This document shows positions 26,874 to 36,628 of a DNA stretch of 64,000 bases, in pieces. The translations under genes were made by a program, and so were the position numbers. Position 1 is the first letter of the stretch, and the number at the start of each line of letters is the position of its first letter. The stretch is from Paenibacillus agri (GTDB lineage: Bacteria > Bacillota > Bacilli > Paenibacillales > Paenibacillaceae). The DNA is taken from the NCBI RefSeq assembly GCF_013359945.1, contig NZ_JABWCS010000205.1:1-64000 (forward strand). The letters run 5' to 3'. The notes under the pieces are model-generated. The model saw nothing but the letters and a program-made list of their open reading frames with translations, was not told the origin of the DNA and made no database searches.

Positions 26874-27425
26874 ATGAAACCGGTATGGAAAGCTTCACTC
26901 GCAGCGCTGCTATTGATCGGCGGAATTTGGGCTGGGTCAGTAATGAATATTACTGCCGAAGGAGCTGGTGTGGGCTCACAGCCTGGAACAGCAGATGATC
27001 CTGTAGTGACCAAGAGTTATGTAGACCAACAAATTCAAAAAGCTTTGCAAGGTGGTACAGTCGTAGCGCCTACTGCCACAGTGGCTCCCACAGCTACAGC
27101 CATTGCAACTCAAGCGCCTACAGCTACACCAACCCCAGCTAACACAACAAGTAACGAGTCCGTTATTGTTGATGTAAAACCAGGACAAAGCTTAATTGCT
27201 TCAGCTGGTGCAGAATTTATCGTACGTGCAGGCAAGGCGGTTATCCTTTCACAGGATGCCAACGGTGTTGCTGATTTAACTGATGGTAAGGATTTGGGTA
27301 ACGGAGTATCCGCGCCCACTAACCACTTATTGTCCTTCCCTCGCGATGGACGAGGCATTGCTGTTCAAGAAGGACAAACACTCGGGCTCGTGGTCATGGT
27401 ACGTGGTGGATATACTTTGAAATAA
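26874..27425 (+). CDS. Exported or membrane-anchored protein of unknown function, 183 aa
   Basis: I do not recognise this gene. ATG 26874 follows AGGAGG (26862-26867). A hydrophobic N-terminus (about residues 7-25) is a signal peptide or anchor. A short helical stretch with SYVDQQIQKAL follows, then a Pro/Thr/Ala linker of repeated PTAT units (about 62-92). A compact C-terminal domain (about 98-183) starts VIVDVKPGQSL and ends MVRGGYTLK, with no Cys and no visible catalytic motif. It lies directly downstream of the S-layer gene but beyond its terminator. A surface role is inferred from the signal and linker. Confidence 0.75.
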   Translation: MKPVWKASLAALLLIGGIWAGSVMNITAEGAGVGSQPGTADDPVVTKSYVDQQIQKALQGGTVVAPTATVAPTATAIATQAPTATPTPANTTSNESVIVDVKPGQSLIASAGAEFIVRAGKAVILSQDANGVADLTDGKDLGNGVSAPTNHLLSFPRDGRGIAVQEGQTLGLVVMVRGGYTLK

Positions 27426-27634
27426 CAAAGAATCAATCCCTATCCGTTATTTCATTATTTCTTCTTATATTAATCATGCCCATATATAGAAACGACTATA
27501 CTTTAAAAATTATATATAAACGCTTTTTTCAAGCGGCACTCTTTTCCTGCATTAACAAACATTAAGCTGATTGAAGGTATGACTGCATGCACACAATAAA
27601 CCTGTATTCTTACAATATGCAGGAGGTGCAGCAC
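27426..27634 (+). other. Intergenic region before the SASP gene
   Basis: This 209-bp AT-rich spacer should hold the forespore promoter of the SASP gene. I could not place a convincing sigma-G pair. A weak CGCTT/AAGCG hairpin followed by no T-run lies near 27520. Confidence 0.3.
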
Positions 27635-27895
27635 ATGGCACGTAATAATCGTAAAGTCGTACCTGAAAGTCGGACAATGCTAAAGCAATTGCAATATGAA
27701 ATTGCAGCGGAATTTGGACTATACGGTTCATACTATGGTGGCGGAGCGGATACGGAGTTTGCGTCCGAACTGGGCTTTGCAGGATCATCTTCACGAAGTC
27801 AATATCTGGGGCATTTAACTTCCAGAGATAACGGCTCTGTTGGTGGAGAAATTACGAAGAGACTCATCCAGCAAGCGCAACAATCATTGTTATAA
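27635..27895 (+). CDS. Alpha/beta-type small acid-soluble spore protein
   Basis: SASPs coat and protect DNA in the dormant spore and are degraded by the GPR protease at germination. ATG 27635 with AGGAGGTG (27621-27628) gives 86 aa. The GPR cleavage motif TEFASE is at about residues 42-47, preceded by LKYEIAAEFG-like LQYEIAAEFGL. The C-terminal half has the conserved GSVGGEITKRLIQQAQ. The N-terminal RNNRKVVPESRTML stretch is typical as well. It is monocistronic and expected to be forespore-specific. Confidence 0.9.
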   Translation: MARNNRKVVPESRTMLKQLQYEIAAEFGLYGSYYGGGADTEFASELGFAGSSSRSQYLGHLTSRDNGSVGGEITKRLIQQAQQSLL

Positions 27896-27932
27896 TCCTA
27901 AATTCCCAGGGTACCAACGAAACCGAGCGGAA

Positions 27933-27961
27933 TTGACAGCTTCTTTTAAATAAGATAATAT
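27933..27961 (+). promoter_or_regulatory. Near-perfect sigma-A promoter pointing into a terminator
   Basis: TTGACA (27933-27938), 17 bp, TAATAT (27956-27961). A transcription start near 27968 would lie only about 15 bp before the terminator hairpin at 27983. Confidence 0.65.
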
Positions 27962-27982
27962 GACTTCTGAGGAAAGCAATCG

Positions 27983-28015
27983 ACCTTTTCCCTGTGGAAA
28001 AGGTTCATTTTTTTG
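27983..28015 (+). terminator. Terminator between the SASP gene and metK
   Basis: ACCTTTTCC (27983-27991) pairs perfectly with GGAAAAGGT (27996-28004), followed by TCATTTTTTT. Confidence 0.9.
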
Positions 28016-28108
28016 AAGACACACACATTTTAGCTGCTTTCTAATATATTCTTATGGACTATTGAGCTGTTAAAAGATTCATATAATTGGTATGGGAGGT
28101 TGATATTC

Positions 28109-29311
28109 ATGTCTATCAAGGGACGCCACTTATTCACTTCTGAATCAGTAACAGAAGGACACCCGGATAAAATCTGCGATCAGATTTCTGATGCTGTACT
28201 TGACGCTTTTTTGGCGAATGATCCAAACGCCCGTGTTGCCTGCGAGGTGGCTGTAGCCACTGGTCTGGTTTTGGTAATTGGTGAAATCAGCACTAAATCG
28301 GAATATGTAGATATTCCAGCTATTGTGCGTAACACGATTAAAGAAATTGGCTACACTCGTGCCAAGTATGGTTTCGACTATAATACTTGTGCTGTCCTGA
28401 CTTCTCTAAATGAGCAGTCCGCAGATATCGCCCAAGGGGTTAATGCTGCACTGGAGAATCGTGATCCTGCACAGGTTGCTGAAGAAACTGCTAACATTGG
28501 TGCAGGCGACCAGGGCTTGATGTTCGGCTTTGCGACCAATGAGACGCCAGAACTGATGCCACTTCCAATTGCGTTGTCGCACCGGATTGCTCGTCGTTTA
28601 TCTGAAGTTCGTAAGAACGGAACTTTGAACTATCTGCGTCCAGATGGAAAAACCCAGGTTACTATTGAGTACCAGGATGATAAACCTGTACGTGTAGACG
28701 CTATAGTTGTATCTACACAGCACGCAGAGGAGATTTCTTTGGAGCAGATTCAAGCGGATATTAAGGAACATGTAATTCTGCCTGTGGTTCCTGCTGAGCT
28801 GCTGGATGGAGAAACTAAATACTTTATCAACCCTACGGGTCGCTTTGTAATTGGTGGACCACAAGGTGATGCTGGTCTGACCGGTCGTAAAATCATCGTC
28901 GATACTTACGGCGGTTACGCACGTCATGGCGGAGGTGCGTTCTCCGGTAAAGATCCAACTAAAGTAGACCGTTCTGCAGCATATGCAGCGCGTTATGTAG
29001 CGAAGAACCTTGTAGCTGCTGGTCTTGCTGACAAATGTGAAATCCAACTGGCATATGCCATCGGTGTAGCAAATCCTGTTTCCATTAACGTAGATACATA
29101 CGGTACAGGTAAAATCAGCGAGGAAAAACTTGCGAAGCTGATCAGCGACAACTTTGATCTTCGTCCAGCCGGTATTATCTCCATGCTGGATCTGCGTAAG
29201 CCGATCTATAGACAAACTGCAGCTTACGGACATTTTGGACGTACGGATGCCGATCTTCCTTGGGAACGTGTAGATAAGGCTGAATTGCTGAGATCCTTGT
29301 CGGGCATCTAA
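28109..29311 (+). CDS. metK: S-adenosylmethionine synthetase
   Basis: It makes S-adenosylmethionine from methionine and ATP in the cytoplasm. ATG 28109 follows GGGAGG (28094-28099) and gives 400 aa, normal for the family. Motifs: [20 protein letters not shown] near the N-terminus, [12 protein letters not shown] (adenine and metal binding) and [19 protein letters not shown] (P-loop-like). No S-box leader was recognised in the 213 bp upstream, although metK is often SAM-riboswitch controlled in Bacilli. It could supply SAM for the methyltransferase domains of the glycan locus, though that is not specific. Confidence 0.98.
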   Translation: MSIKGRHLFTSESVTEGHPDKICDQISDAVLDAFLANDPNARVACEVAVATGLVLVIGEISTKSEYVDIPAIVRNTIKEIGYTRAKYGFDYNTCAVLTSLNEQSADIAQGVNAALENRDPAQVAEETANIGAGDQGLMFGFATNETPELMPLPIALSHRIARRLSEVRKNGTLNYLRPDGKTQVTIEYQDDKPVRVDAIVVSTQHAEEISLEQIQADIKEHVILPVVPAELLDGETKYFINPTGRFVIGGPQGDAGLTGRKIIVDTYGGYARHGGGAFSGKDPTKVDRSAAYAARYVAKNLVAAGLADKCEIQLAYAIGVANPVSINVDTYGTGKISEEKLAKLISDNFDLRPAGIISMLDLRKPIYRQTAAYGHFGRTDADLPWERVDKAELLRSLSGI

Positions 29312-29371
29312 GTCAAAATTTGACTATGCAGCCAGCAATCTATTTACTGCCAGCAATCATATTCTGATCAT

Positions 29372-29427
29372 AAAACACCCCAAAATTGCTACTTCAATTG
29401 AAGTGGCGATTTTGGGGTGTTTTTTTG
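29372..29427 (+). terminator. Terminator after metK
   Basis: A stem of over 20 bp centred on 29396-29399 (arms 29372-29395 and 29400-29423, G-U pairs only as defects) ends in a T-run. Confidence 0.95.
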
Positions 29428-29560
29428 TTCGAACACGAGTAATGATGATGAAGCCTCATGAAATAGCGCTACTAAACTTTGGAAGCACTTCAACCGAAAT
29501 ATAAGAGTATATGCGCTTTGATAAAAATGTGAAGTACGGCTTGAGAGGAGTTATCGAAAG

Positions 29561-32500
29561 ATGAAAAGGAAAATCTCCATGTGGACGGCATTGTTTTTAG
29601 CAGGAGAGTTATTATTGGGATCGGTCAGTACATCATTTGGAATTGGGAGTTCGGCAGTGTATGCTGCTTCTGAATTCGGAATTAATGTCTCCCCGGGACC
29701 GGGGGCAGCTTTTGTAAATGTAAATACTACACTTAGATTGAGCTTTGACAGGGTGGTTAATCCTCAAGCTGGGGAAATTAGCATCACCCCCAAGGGCGCC
29801 AGTACGCCTTTTGTAACGATTCCTATAGGCAGTTACGGATTAATAGGTACTTCCAAGGATTACGAGCTCAAATGGGGAGCTGGACAACTACTGGCCCCGA
29901 ATAAGACCTATACAGTTACTATACCGAAAGGCGTGTTTAAAGACGCTGATGGCAATGAATCAGGACTTACTGTTTGGGATTTCACAACTGCTCCCGAGTC
30001 CAATAAAGAGATTACAGCCAGTGAGTTCTCTCCTGCGAATAATGCAAGAGTAGATGCTGGCACTTTGGCGCAGATCAGTCTGAGGCTTAATAAGAAGCTG
30101 CTACCAGGCGGTGGATCTGTTAAGCTGATCTCCTCAGCCGACAATTCAACGGTTCAAAGCTTTAAAATGGTAGACGGAGAACCCGGTGTGGATATAAAGA
30201 GCAGTGCGGACGCTACTTCAGTCACTTTAACCTTGGCTAATAAGCTGAAGGTAGGGGCGAATTATTATGTATTAATTGATGCCTATGCATTCAGGGATGA
30301 TGATTTCAGAACGTTTGCAGGGATCTCGGACGGCAGTGTCTGGGCATTTTCAACCAAGGCAGTAGCAGATTTCCCGGTAACTCCTTATCCGGCTAACGGT
30401 GCGGGAGAAGTATCTACCACAGGAGCGCTTGCACTTACCTTTGACCGTCCGATGAAGCCAGTGTCCGGAGTGATTACAGTGGCTGCCGGCGGGGTCCTTG
30501 ATGGTAGAACCAGATGGCTTGATGTAAATTCTACCGGGGTCACCGGCGGAGGCAGCAATGTGATTACGTTAAATCCGGCTTCTACAGCATCTCCACTGCT
30601 GAACGGTACTGCTTATACAGTCACAATACCTCAGGGTTCTTTTTACGATCAGGACGGTAATGTGTTCCCGGCTTCAGGTCCATACACTTGGAGCTTTACG
30701 ACAGTCTCCCAGGCAGGACCTAGTGTATCGTCACTAAATCCATCTGACCGCAGTGAGGGTGTGGCAATCAACAAAACATTTGCAATTACGTTTAGCCGGG
30801 ATGTCAATTTCAATGGCTCGATAGCTAATGGTGTCTCTTTATATAAGAGCAATGGAGTCAAAGTTCCAGCTTCCGTTACTAAAGGCACTACGGCTAGAGA
30901 GTATCTCATCACGCCAGCAGCAACATTGGATGGAGATACAACCTACTATATTGATATCGCCAAGGGTGCTTTTACCGATGCTACAGATTCTAAAATTCTA
31001 TACGATGGTTTAAGCGGAAAAAGCTCCTGGAGCTTCCGTACCGCAGTTATTGATAAAACAGCGCCACAGCTATCAAGCTCACAGCTTGAAAATAACCGAA
31101 CAATTCGGCTGAGGTATAATAAATCGCTGAATTCTTCGACTGGACTATTGACCTCAAGCTTTACAGTGACCGTAAATGATGAGAAACGGCCCATCGATAG
31201 TGTCTATATTCAGGGTGACAGTGTTTTTGTAGTGCTAAGCACTGGTGTAGCTGTAGGCCAGGTTGTTAAAGTCACATATTCCGGCGGATTGCGGACGATA
31301 CAGGACACCAGTGGGAATGCCGCCAGTACCTTTTCTTCCAGAGAGGTAACGAATACTGTAGAATCTTCGATGCCAACACCCAAGGATGGAAGAATCTCGG
31401 GTCGATCGGTGGTACTTAATTTTAATGATACCCTTAAATCAGTAAATTCCTACGCATATAGCCAGTTCGCAGTAACAGCAGATGGATATTCGCTTGGAAT
31501 CAGTTCCATCAGCTCTAGCGGGAATACTGTATATCTGACAGTAAACAGTGACGCAGGGAATGGTACGGTAGTCCGGGTATCGTATAATGCGTCCTCGTAT
31601 CCTTTACAAAATCAATTTGGACAAAATATAGCGGATTTCAGTGAGTTTTTTATCCGGAATACCAATGACACTATTCCTCCAGAATTCCAAGGTGCCACAG
31701 GAGCTGGAAATAAAATTACGTTGAGTTATAATGAAGGGCTCTCTACCACAAACCTACCGATGAATAGTCAGTTTTCTGTGCTTGTCGGAAATACGCCTAA
31801 CTATGTAACCAATGTAGCTGTCAGCGGCTCACAGGTCATCTTGACGCTACAGAGTGCTTTGGCAGTAAACAAGGACGCGACAGTTTCATATGTACCAGGC
31901 ACATCGGGAATCAGCGATCTGAACGGTAATCGTGCGGCCTATATTAACCTGCAGCCGGTGACGGTGTCGTCAACCACCGCTGTGAGTGAGATTACCAGCG
32001 CGACAGTCGATGCGGACGAACTTATTGTGACATTCAATAAGAATATGCAGGCTTCATCTACCTTGTATAATAATCAGTTCGGAGTGAGAGTCGATGGCAG
32101 CACTGTGGGCGTGCAAAGCTATGCTTTGTCTGGTACAACATTGAAACTTGTTCTCTCAACGGTTGTAAAAAGCGGACAGAAGGTTGATATGTCCTATATG
32201 ATTGGTTCAGGATTGATCAAAGATCTTAATGGGAATAGCCTTGCTTCTTTTAATGGTTTGACTGTTCAGAATCTGACAGGGACTACGTCAGGAAATGGTA
32301 ATCGTCCAGCTTACCTGGGAACACTCGCGGCCAGTGAGTTCGGAATGGAGTATGCGCTCTTAAAAAGCGATTCTGCATCTGTAGCCGATGATCGTTCTTT
32401 GTATAACCAATCTGTTAAAAGATACAGTCTGACATCTGATCGTGTAGCTGCCAGTTATGAGTATTTAGATAAGGCAGGAAGCCCGATACTTGCTTTTGAG

Positions 32501-33592
32501 GTGCCTGCTACTGAACGTTCAGCTTATGTATCCATTCCGCTGAAGCCTTTGCTTGATGCGGTAAACCGGAACAAAAATGCTAAGCTCATTATCCGTTTCG
32601 GTGAGAACCTCTACAGTATTGCACTTAGTGATATTGATATGAACAATCTTGTTACCACCTTGATCGCAGATGCCAGCAGCGTTTCGTTGGTACTAAGGAT
32701 GGAGAGCGTTCCAGGAGGAACCTTCGCTCCGTTTGAACAAAAACTTCAAGGCCAAGGATTGCAACCGATCACGGGTTTGATGGATGTTCGAATGACCGCT
32801 GTAACAGGCAGTAATTTTTCCAATTCACAGCCAGTCAATGTAAAAGGGGAGTATACGGTCCGTACGACAGCATCTTTAAACAGTGCCCAGACTTCGGCGG
32901 CTCGCTTGGATCTGACTTACTATGATGCCGTGTATCTGCCTACCAAAGTCAGCAAGTCCGGAAATTATACGCTGCTCCGTGCCCTTATCCCAGGTAACCT
33001 GGTTGTGGGAACGTTTTTGTCCACACGGACCTTTACTGATATGGGCAATCATTGGAGCAATAGTGTTGTTGCAGAACTTGCAGCAAAGAACATCATCGAT
33101 AGCAGCTATGGCTCTACTTTCAAACCGGGGCAGAAGATTACACGAGCCGAATTCGCGGTGATGCTAAGCAGAGGACTAGGACTCCAAGGAGACCGTGATG
33201 CCGCAGGACGCTTCCGTGATGTTCAGCCATCTACGCAAACAGGCGATTATATCGGTGCTGCAGCTAAAGCAGGTATTATTACCGGGAATACAGATGCTAC
33301 TTTCCGGCCGAATGACTATATCACCCGTGAGCAAATGGCTATTATGATGATACGCGCCATGGAGTACACTGGAAATTATATTACGCTTACTGGTACTCCT
33401 TCAGGAGCGCTGAGCATCTTCAAAGATAAGGCCAAAATTCAGAATATGAGTGCTGAATTTGTAGCCAAAGCGGTTCAAGCTGGTATTATTCTCGGTATGC
33501 CAGGAGGAACATTCCTGCCACAGGGTAATGCCACCCGTGCGGAAGGTGCGGTTATGCTACAGCGGATGCTGAGCAAAGCGGGATATTTGTAA
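29561..33592 (+). CDS. Exported 1343-aa protein with Ig/SwmB repeats and C-terminal SLH domains
   Basis: A signal peptide ends near residue 36 (AVYAA). Four Big_5/Ig-like domains cover about 37-490, each ending in a W-S/D-FTT motif. Four SwmB-like repeats follow (about 490-890), with the core LxYNxxL..SxF.V and VxVSY. A linker domain (about 900-1150) of unknown type precedes three SLH domains (about 1155-1343; FTDMGNHWSNSVVAELAAK, FRDVQPS, FKDKAK). The SD GAGAGGAG is near the ATG. Predicted to be displayed on the SLH-binding polymer as an adhesive or structural protein. It is monocistronic, bounded by terminators on both sides. Confidence 0.88.
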   Translation: MKRKISMWTALFLAGELLLGSVSTSFGIGSSAVYAASEFGINVSPGPGAAFVNVNTTLRLSFDRVVNPQAGEISITPKGASTPFVTIPIGSYGLIGTSKDYELKWGAGQLLAPNKTYTVTIPKGVFKDADGNESGLTVWDFTTAPESNKEITASEFSPANNARVDAGTLAQISLRLNKKLLPGGGSVKLISSADNSTVQSFKMVDGEPGVDIKSSADATSVTLTLANKLKVGANYYVLIDAYAFRDDDFRTFAGISDGSVWAFSTKAVADFPVTPYPANGAGEVSTTGALALTFDRPMKPVSGVITVAAGGVLDGRTRWLDVNSTGVTGGGSNVITLNPASTASPLLNGTAYTVTIPQGSFYDQDGNVFPASGPYTWSFTTVSQAGPSVSSLNPSDRSEGVAINKTFAITFSRDVNFNGSIANGVSLYKSNGVKVPASVTKGTTAREYLITPAATLDGDTTYYIDIAKGAFTDATDSKILYDGLSGKSSWSFRTAVIDKTAPQLSSSQLENNRTIRLRYNKSLNSSTGLLTSSFTVTVNDEKRPIDSVYIQGDSVFVVLSTGVAVGQVVKVTYSGGLRTIQDTSGNAASTFSSREVTNTVESSMPTPKDGRISGRSVVLNFNDTLKSVNSYAYSQFAVTADGYSLGISSISSSGNTVYLTVNSDAGNGTVVRVSYNASSYPLQNQFGQNIADFSEFFIRNTNDTIPPEFQGATGAGNKITLSYNEGLSTTNLPMNSQFSVLVGNTPNYVTNVAVSGSQVILTLQSALAVNKDATVSYVPGTSGISDLNGNRAAYINLQPVTVSSTTAVSEITSATVDADELIVTFNKNMQASSTLYNNQFGVRVDGSTVGVQSYALSGTTLKLVLSTVVKSGQKVDMSYMIGSGLIKDLNGNSLASFNGLTVQNLTGTTSGNGNRPAYLGTLAASEFGMEYALLKSDSASVADDRSLYNQSVKRYSLTSDRVAASYEYLDKAGSPILAFEVPATERSAYVSIPLKPLLDAVNRNKNAKLIIRFGENLYSIALSDIDMNNLVTTLIADASSVSLVLRMESVPGGTFAPFEQKLQGQGLQPITGLMDVRMTAVTGSNFSNSQPVNVKGEYTVRTTASLNSAQTSAARLDLTYYDAVYLPTKVSKSGNYTLLRALIPGNLVVGTFLSTRTFTDMGNHWSNSVVAELAAKNIIDSSYGSTFKPGQKITRAEFAVMLSRGLGLQGDRDAAGRFRDVQPSTQTGDYIGAAAKAGIITGNTDATFRPNDYITREQMAIMMIRAMEYTGNYITLTGTPSGALSIFKDKAKIQNMSAEFVAKAVQAGIILGMPGGTFLPQGNATRAEGAVMLQRMLSKAGYL

Positions 33593-33630
33593 CAACTGAA
33601 TATTGATGAAGAAGAGGTTAAATTTGTGTC

Positions 33631-33660
33631 AAGCCCGGCTCATAGAGTCGGGCTTTTTTT
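33631..33660 (+). terminator. Terminator after the Ig/SwmB/SLH gene
   Basis: AAGCCCGGC (33631-33639) pairs with GTCGGGCTT (33647-33655), then seven Ts. Confidence 0.93.
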
Positions 33661-33734
33661 GTAGGCACAGCCATAAAATAATTCGCCACTGTACGAACAT
33701 TTGCCGCTGCGAAAGCTCTTAATCTCGCAATTTT

Positions 33735-33762
33735 CGCAACTTTTCGGGCTAAATCAAGTCTA
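33735..33762 (+). promoter_or_regulatory. Second ECF-sigma-like promoter
   Basis: CGCAAC (33735-33740), 16 bp, then AGTCTA (33757-33762). It shares CGCAACTTTTC and the 16-bp spacing with the element at 23781. It lies 94 bp before the phosphodiester-glycosidase gene. Confidence 0.5.
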
Positions 33763-33855
33763 TTATTGATGTATACTAGGAAAATAGGACATGGATTTCC
33801 AGACTTTGAGAATAGAATCGAAGAGTAGAATAAGAGATGGGAGAGTTATTCTGAA

Positions 33856-36585
33856 ATGAACAATGCTTTCACGGGTAAGCAGCGTAACGAGTCTGTGCAG
33901 GATAGAAGAACAACGACTGCAAAGAGATGGGTCGCCGCCTCATTGGCAGGCGTGCTTTGGATCATGCCGGTAATCGGTAGTGAAGCCATGAGTCCATGGA
34001 CAGCGAGCAATGCTTCTATTGCAGCTGCGGCAACGGCACTAACAGTCAACAAGCTCAGTGAGGATGTTATTACCTCTGGAGCCGTTATGATGAAGTATAA
34101 ATATACAGCTGTACGCTCGGGAAAAAGCGCCTCCGGATTAGCAGATGTGATCCGTGTCGACCTGAGCAATCCTTATGTTTCCCTGGATGTCATGACCGGC
34201 AAGGGCGGTACGCTGACCACTCGCCAAAGCACTGGTGGTATGGCGAAGGAGACGGGCGCAGTTGCAGCGGTAAACGGAGATTACTTTAATACTGGAGGAG
34301 AAGGTTCTCCCATTGGAGGTCAAGTATCTGGTGGAGTGCTTGTGTCGACCCCTTCCCAGCTGGATGGCATGTATGCTTTTGCCGTGACTAAAGACCGGAA
34401 ACCAATTATTGATGAGTTCAGTTTCCAAGGGACGGTATCCTCGGGGGATGGAAGTCAATTCCCGCTCTCAGGTGTCAACAAAGGGGCCTATAATCCGGAA
34501 GGCGGCACTTCTACCTACAGCCATGCGAATGCCCTGTACATATATACTGATGTATGGACGGCGCTGGATCGGCCTAAGAATAGTTCTACTACTCCGACAG
34601 AGGCGCTGGTAGAGAACGGTGTAGTCACTAAACTCTCTGAAAATGCTGCGCTGCCGATAGCTGTTCCCAAGGGTGCTTTCATTCTGCGTGGACATGGACA
34701 AGCAGCCAAGTTTATGATGGATCATTTGACAGTTGGTCAACCCGTAACCAGTACTTATTCCCTTATTTCTAAAACAACACAGCAGGCTTTGGACCCGAGC
34801 ACGCTGCAAACGATGATCGGTGGACATACGATTCTCGTAAATAACGGGAAAGCCTCGGCGTTCTCCCGCTCTACGAGCAGTATCGACGGTACTCGTGCCC
34901 GTACGGCACTGGGTTATTCCCAGGATGGGCGCTATGTGTATGTAATAGCTGTAGAGAAGAACAGCAACAGCACCGGAATGTCACTCAGCGAGCTTCAGTC
35001 CTTCATGACCAATATTGGCGTCTGGAAAGGACTTAATCTGGACGGTGGCGGTTCGACAACCATGGTAGACCGGCCTCTTGCCGAAACCTCGACTACGCTG
35101 ACTTTTAATACAGAGTATGGTACAGAGCAGCGGAGTATCGTTAATGGACTCGGCGTGTACACCTCTGCGCCTCAAGGTGAAGTAAAAGGTATTAAGATTA
35201 GTGGGAACACTACATTGCTGATCGGTCAGAAGGCGACTTACTCTTTGAAGGGTTACGATACTTATTACAACCCGATTGATGTTGCAGCTGGAAATCCTAC
35301 ATGGAAATCCAGTGGTGACAGTGTGACTGTTAAAGCAGGTGAAGTTACAGCTGTGAAGCCGGGAACCGTTACGTTAACAGCAGCTAGCGGTGGAGCAAGT
35401 GCAGATACCAAGGTAACAGTACTGGGCGGAAGTGATCTGAACAGCTTAACCATAGGCACCCCTACAGCGCCTCTAACAGCCGGAGCTTCGGTCTCGGTTC
35501 CAGTAACAGCTGTTACGAAGAGTGGGGCGTCCGTGGCAGTTCCAGCTTCTGCATTGAAGTGGGAATTTGTTGGTTTCAAAGGCAGTGTACAGGATGGCAA
35601 GCTGACGGTAGCCTCTGTGGATGAAGGTGTCACTACCGGTTATGCGATTGCCCGATATGATGGTTTCAGTACCGCAGTTGTACTCTCGAAGGCGGCGGCT
35701 ACGCCTTGGGAGGATTTTGAGAATGTGAATTATCCAATCGCGTTCACTACTAATGCTACAGGTGTTAAGGGAACAGCAGCCGTTACGGACGGAGGACCTG
35801 ATCGTGCAGGCTCGAAGGTGTTGTCCATGAGCTATGACATGACTGCCGGCAGTGGTAAAATGTATGCTTACGCCCAGTTTAATGGTACGAATGGCAAAGC
35901 AATTCCTGCAACAGCTACCTCGATGTCCGTTGATGTCATGGGTGACAAGAGCCTAAACTGGATGCGGGCAGAAATCGTGGATAATAGCGGTGCAACGGTG
36001 TATGTCGATCTGGCTAAGGTGATTGACTGGACAGGATGGAAGAGTCTGAACATCGATCTAACAGGTTCAGGCATCAAATTCCCGGCGACACTTAAACGCC
36101 TTTATGTGGTGAATGTAGAAGAGGGACAGGATGAACGCTCCAAGACAGGAACGGTAGCTTTTGACAACATCACTTTTACGATGCCATCGCTATCGAGTGA
36201 GGCAGGTCTTCCGAAAGGAACAGCGTCAATGAGCATCGGCTCCAAAACGGTTACTGTGAACGGTCAGAAAAAACCGATAGATGTGGCTCCGATTGTTAAA
36301 GACAACAGTACCTATGTACCGATTCGTTATGTACTAGATGCCTTTGGAGGGACTGCAACATGGGATCCTGTTAGCAAGAGAATTCTCGTACTACGCGGAT
36401 CGAAGGTACTCGATCTGACGCTGGGCAAGAAGGAATACGTCTTGAACGGAAAACGTCAAAGTGCTGAAGTGGCCCCCTTACTCCTTCAAGGCAGGACTTT
36501 AGTACCGCTTAGATTGGTTTCTGAACAATTGGGATTAACCGTAAAATGGGAACAGAACACGAAGACCGTAACTATCGAATCGTGA
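33856..36585 (+). CDS. Exported phosphodiester glycosidase (NAGPA-type) with CuAO-like wall domains
   Basis: This 909-aa protein has an N-terminal signal region with a hydrophobic core at about 25-42. The NAGPA domain (about 95-430) carries AVNGDYFN, MIGGHTILVNNGK, RTALGYSQDGRYVY and GLNLDGGGSTTMV. Members cleave sugar-1-phosphodiesters, as in the mammalian uncovering enzyme and YoeB-like wall enzymes. Then come an Ig-like stretch (about 435-610), a carbohydrate-binding-like beta domain (about 615-780) and paired copper-amine-oxidase N-domain-like repeats (about 795-909), common as surface modules in Paenibacillus. A wall-polymer or exopolysaccharide substrate is inferred. An ECF-like promoter lies upstream. 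Confidence 0.85.
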   Translation: MNNAFTGKQRNESVQDRRTTTAKRWVAASLAGVLWIMPVIGSEAMSPWTASNASIAAAATALTVNKLSEDVITSGAVMMKYKYTAVRSGKSASGLADVIRVDLSNPYVSLDVMTGKGGTLTTRQSTGGMAKETGAVAAVNGDYFNTGGEGSPIGGQVSGGVLVSTPSQLDGMYAFAVTKDRKPIIDEFSFQGTVSSGDGSQFPLSGVNKGAYNPEGGTSTYSHANALYIYTDVWTALDRPKNSSTTPTEALVENGVVTKLSENAALPIAVPKGAFILRGHGQAAKFMMDHLTVGQPVTSTYSLISKTTQQALDPSTLQTMIGGHTILVNNGKASAFSRSTSSIDGTRARTALGYSQDGRYVYVIAVEKNSNSTGMSLSELQSFMTNIGVWKGLNLDGGGSTTMVDRPLAETSTTLTFNTEYGTEQRSIVNGLGVYTSAPQGEVKGIKISGNTTLLIGQKATYSLKGYDTYYNPIDVAAGNPTWKSSGDSVTVKAGEVTAVKPGTVTLTAASGGASADTKVTVLGGSDLNSLTIGTPTAPLTAGASVSVPVTAVTKSGASVAVPASALKWEFVGFKGSVQDGKLTVASVDEGVTTGYAIARYDGFSTAVVLSKAAATPWEDFENVNYPIAFTTNATGVKGTAAVTDGGPDRAGSKVLSMSYDMTAGSGKMYAYAQFNGTNGKAIPATATSMSVDVMGDKSLNWMRAEIVDNSGATVYVDLAKVIDWTGWKSLNIDLTGSGIKFPATLKRLYVVNVEEGQDERSKTGTVAFDNITFTMPSLSSEAGLPKGTASMSIGSKTVTVNGQKKPIDVAPIVKDNSTYVPIRYVLDAFGGTATWDPVSKRILVLRGSKVLDLTLGKKEYVLNGKRQSAEVAPLLLQGRTLVPLRLVSEQLGLTVKWEQNTKTVTIES

Positions 36586-36628
36586 TATGTTAATATAAAG
36601 GCAAGCCTTTAACAACGATCCGATAGAA

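Noticed and set aside
27896..28108. SAM-I (S-box) riboswitch ahead of metK
   Set aside because: No S-box core is visible; the leader from the strong promoter is too short before the terminator.
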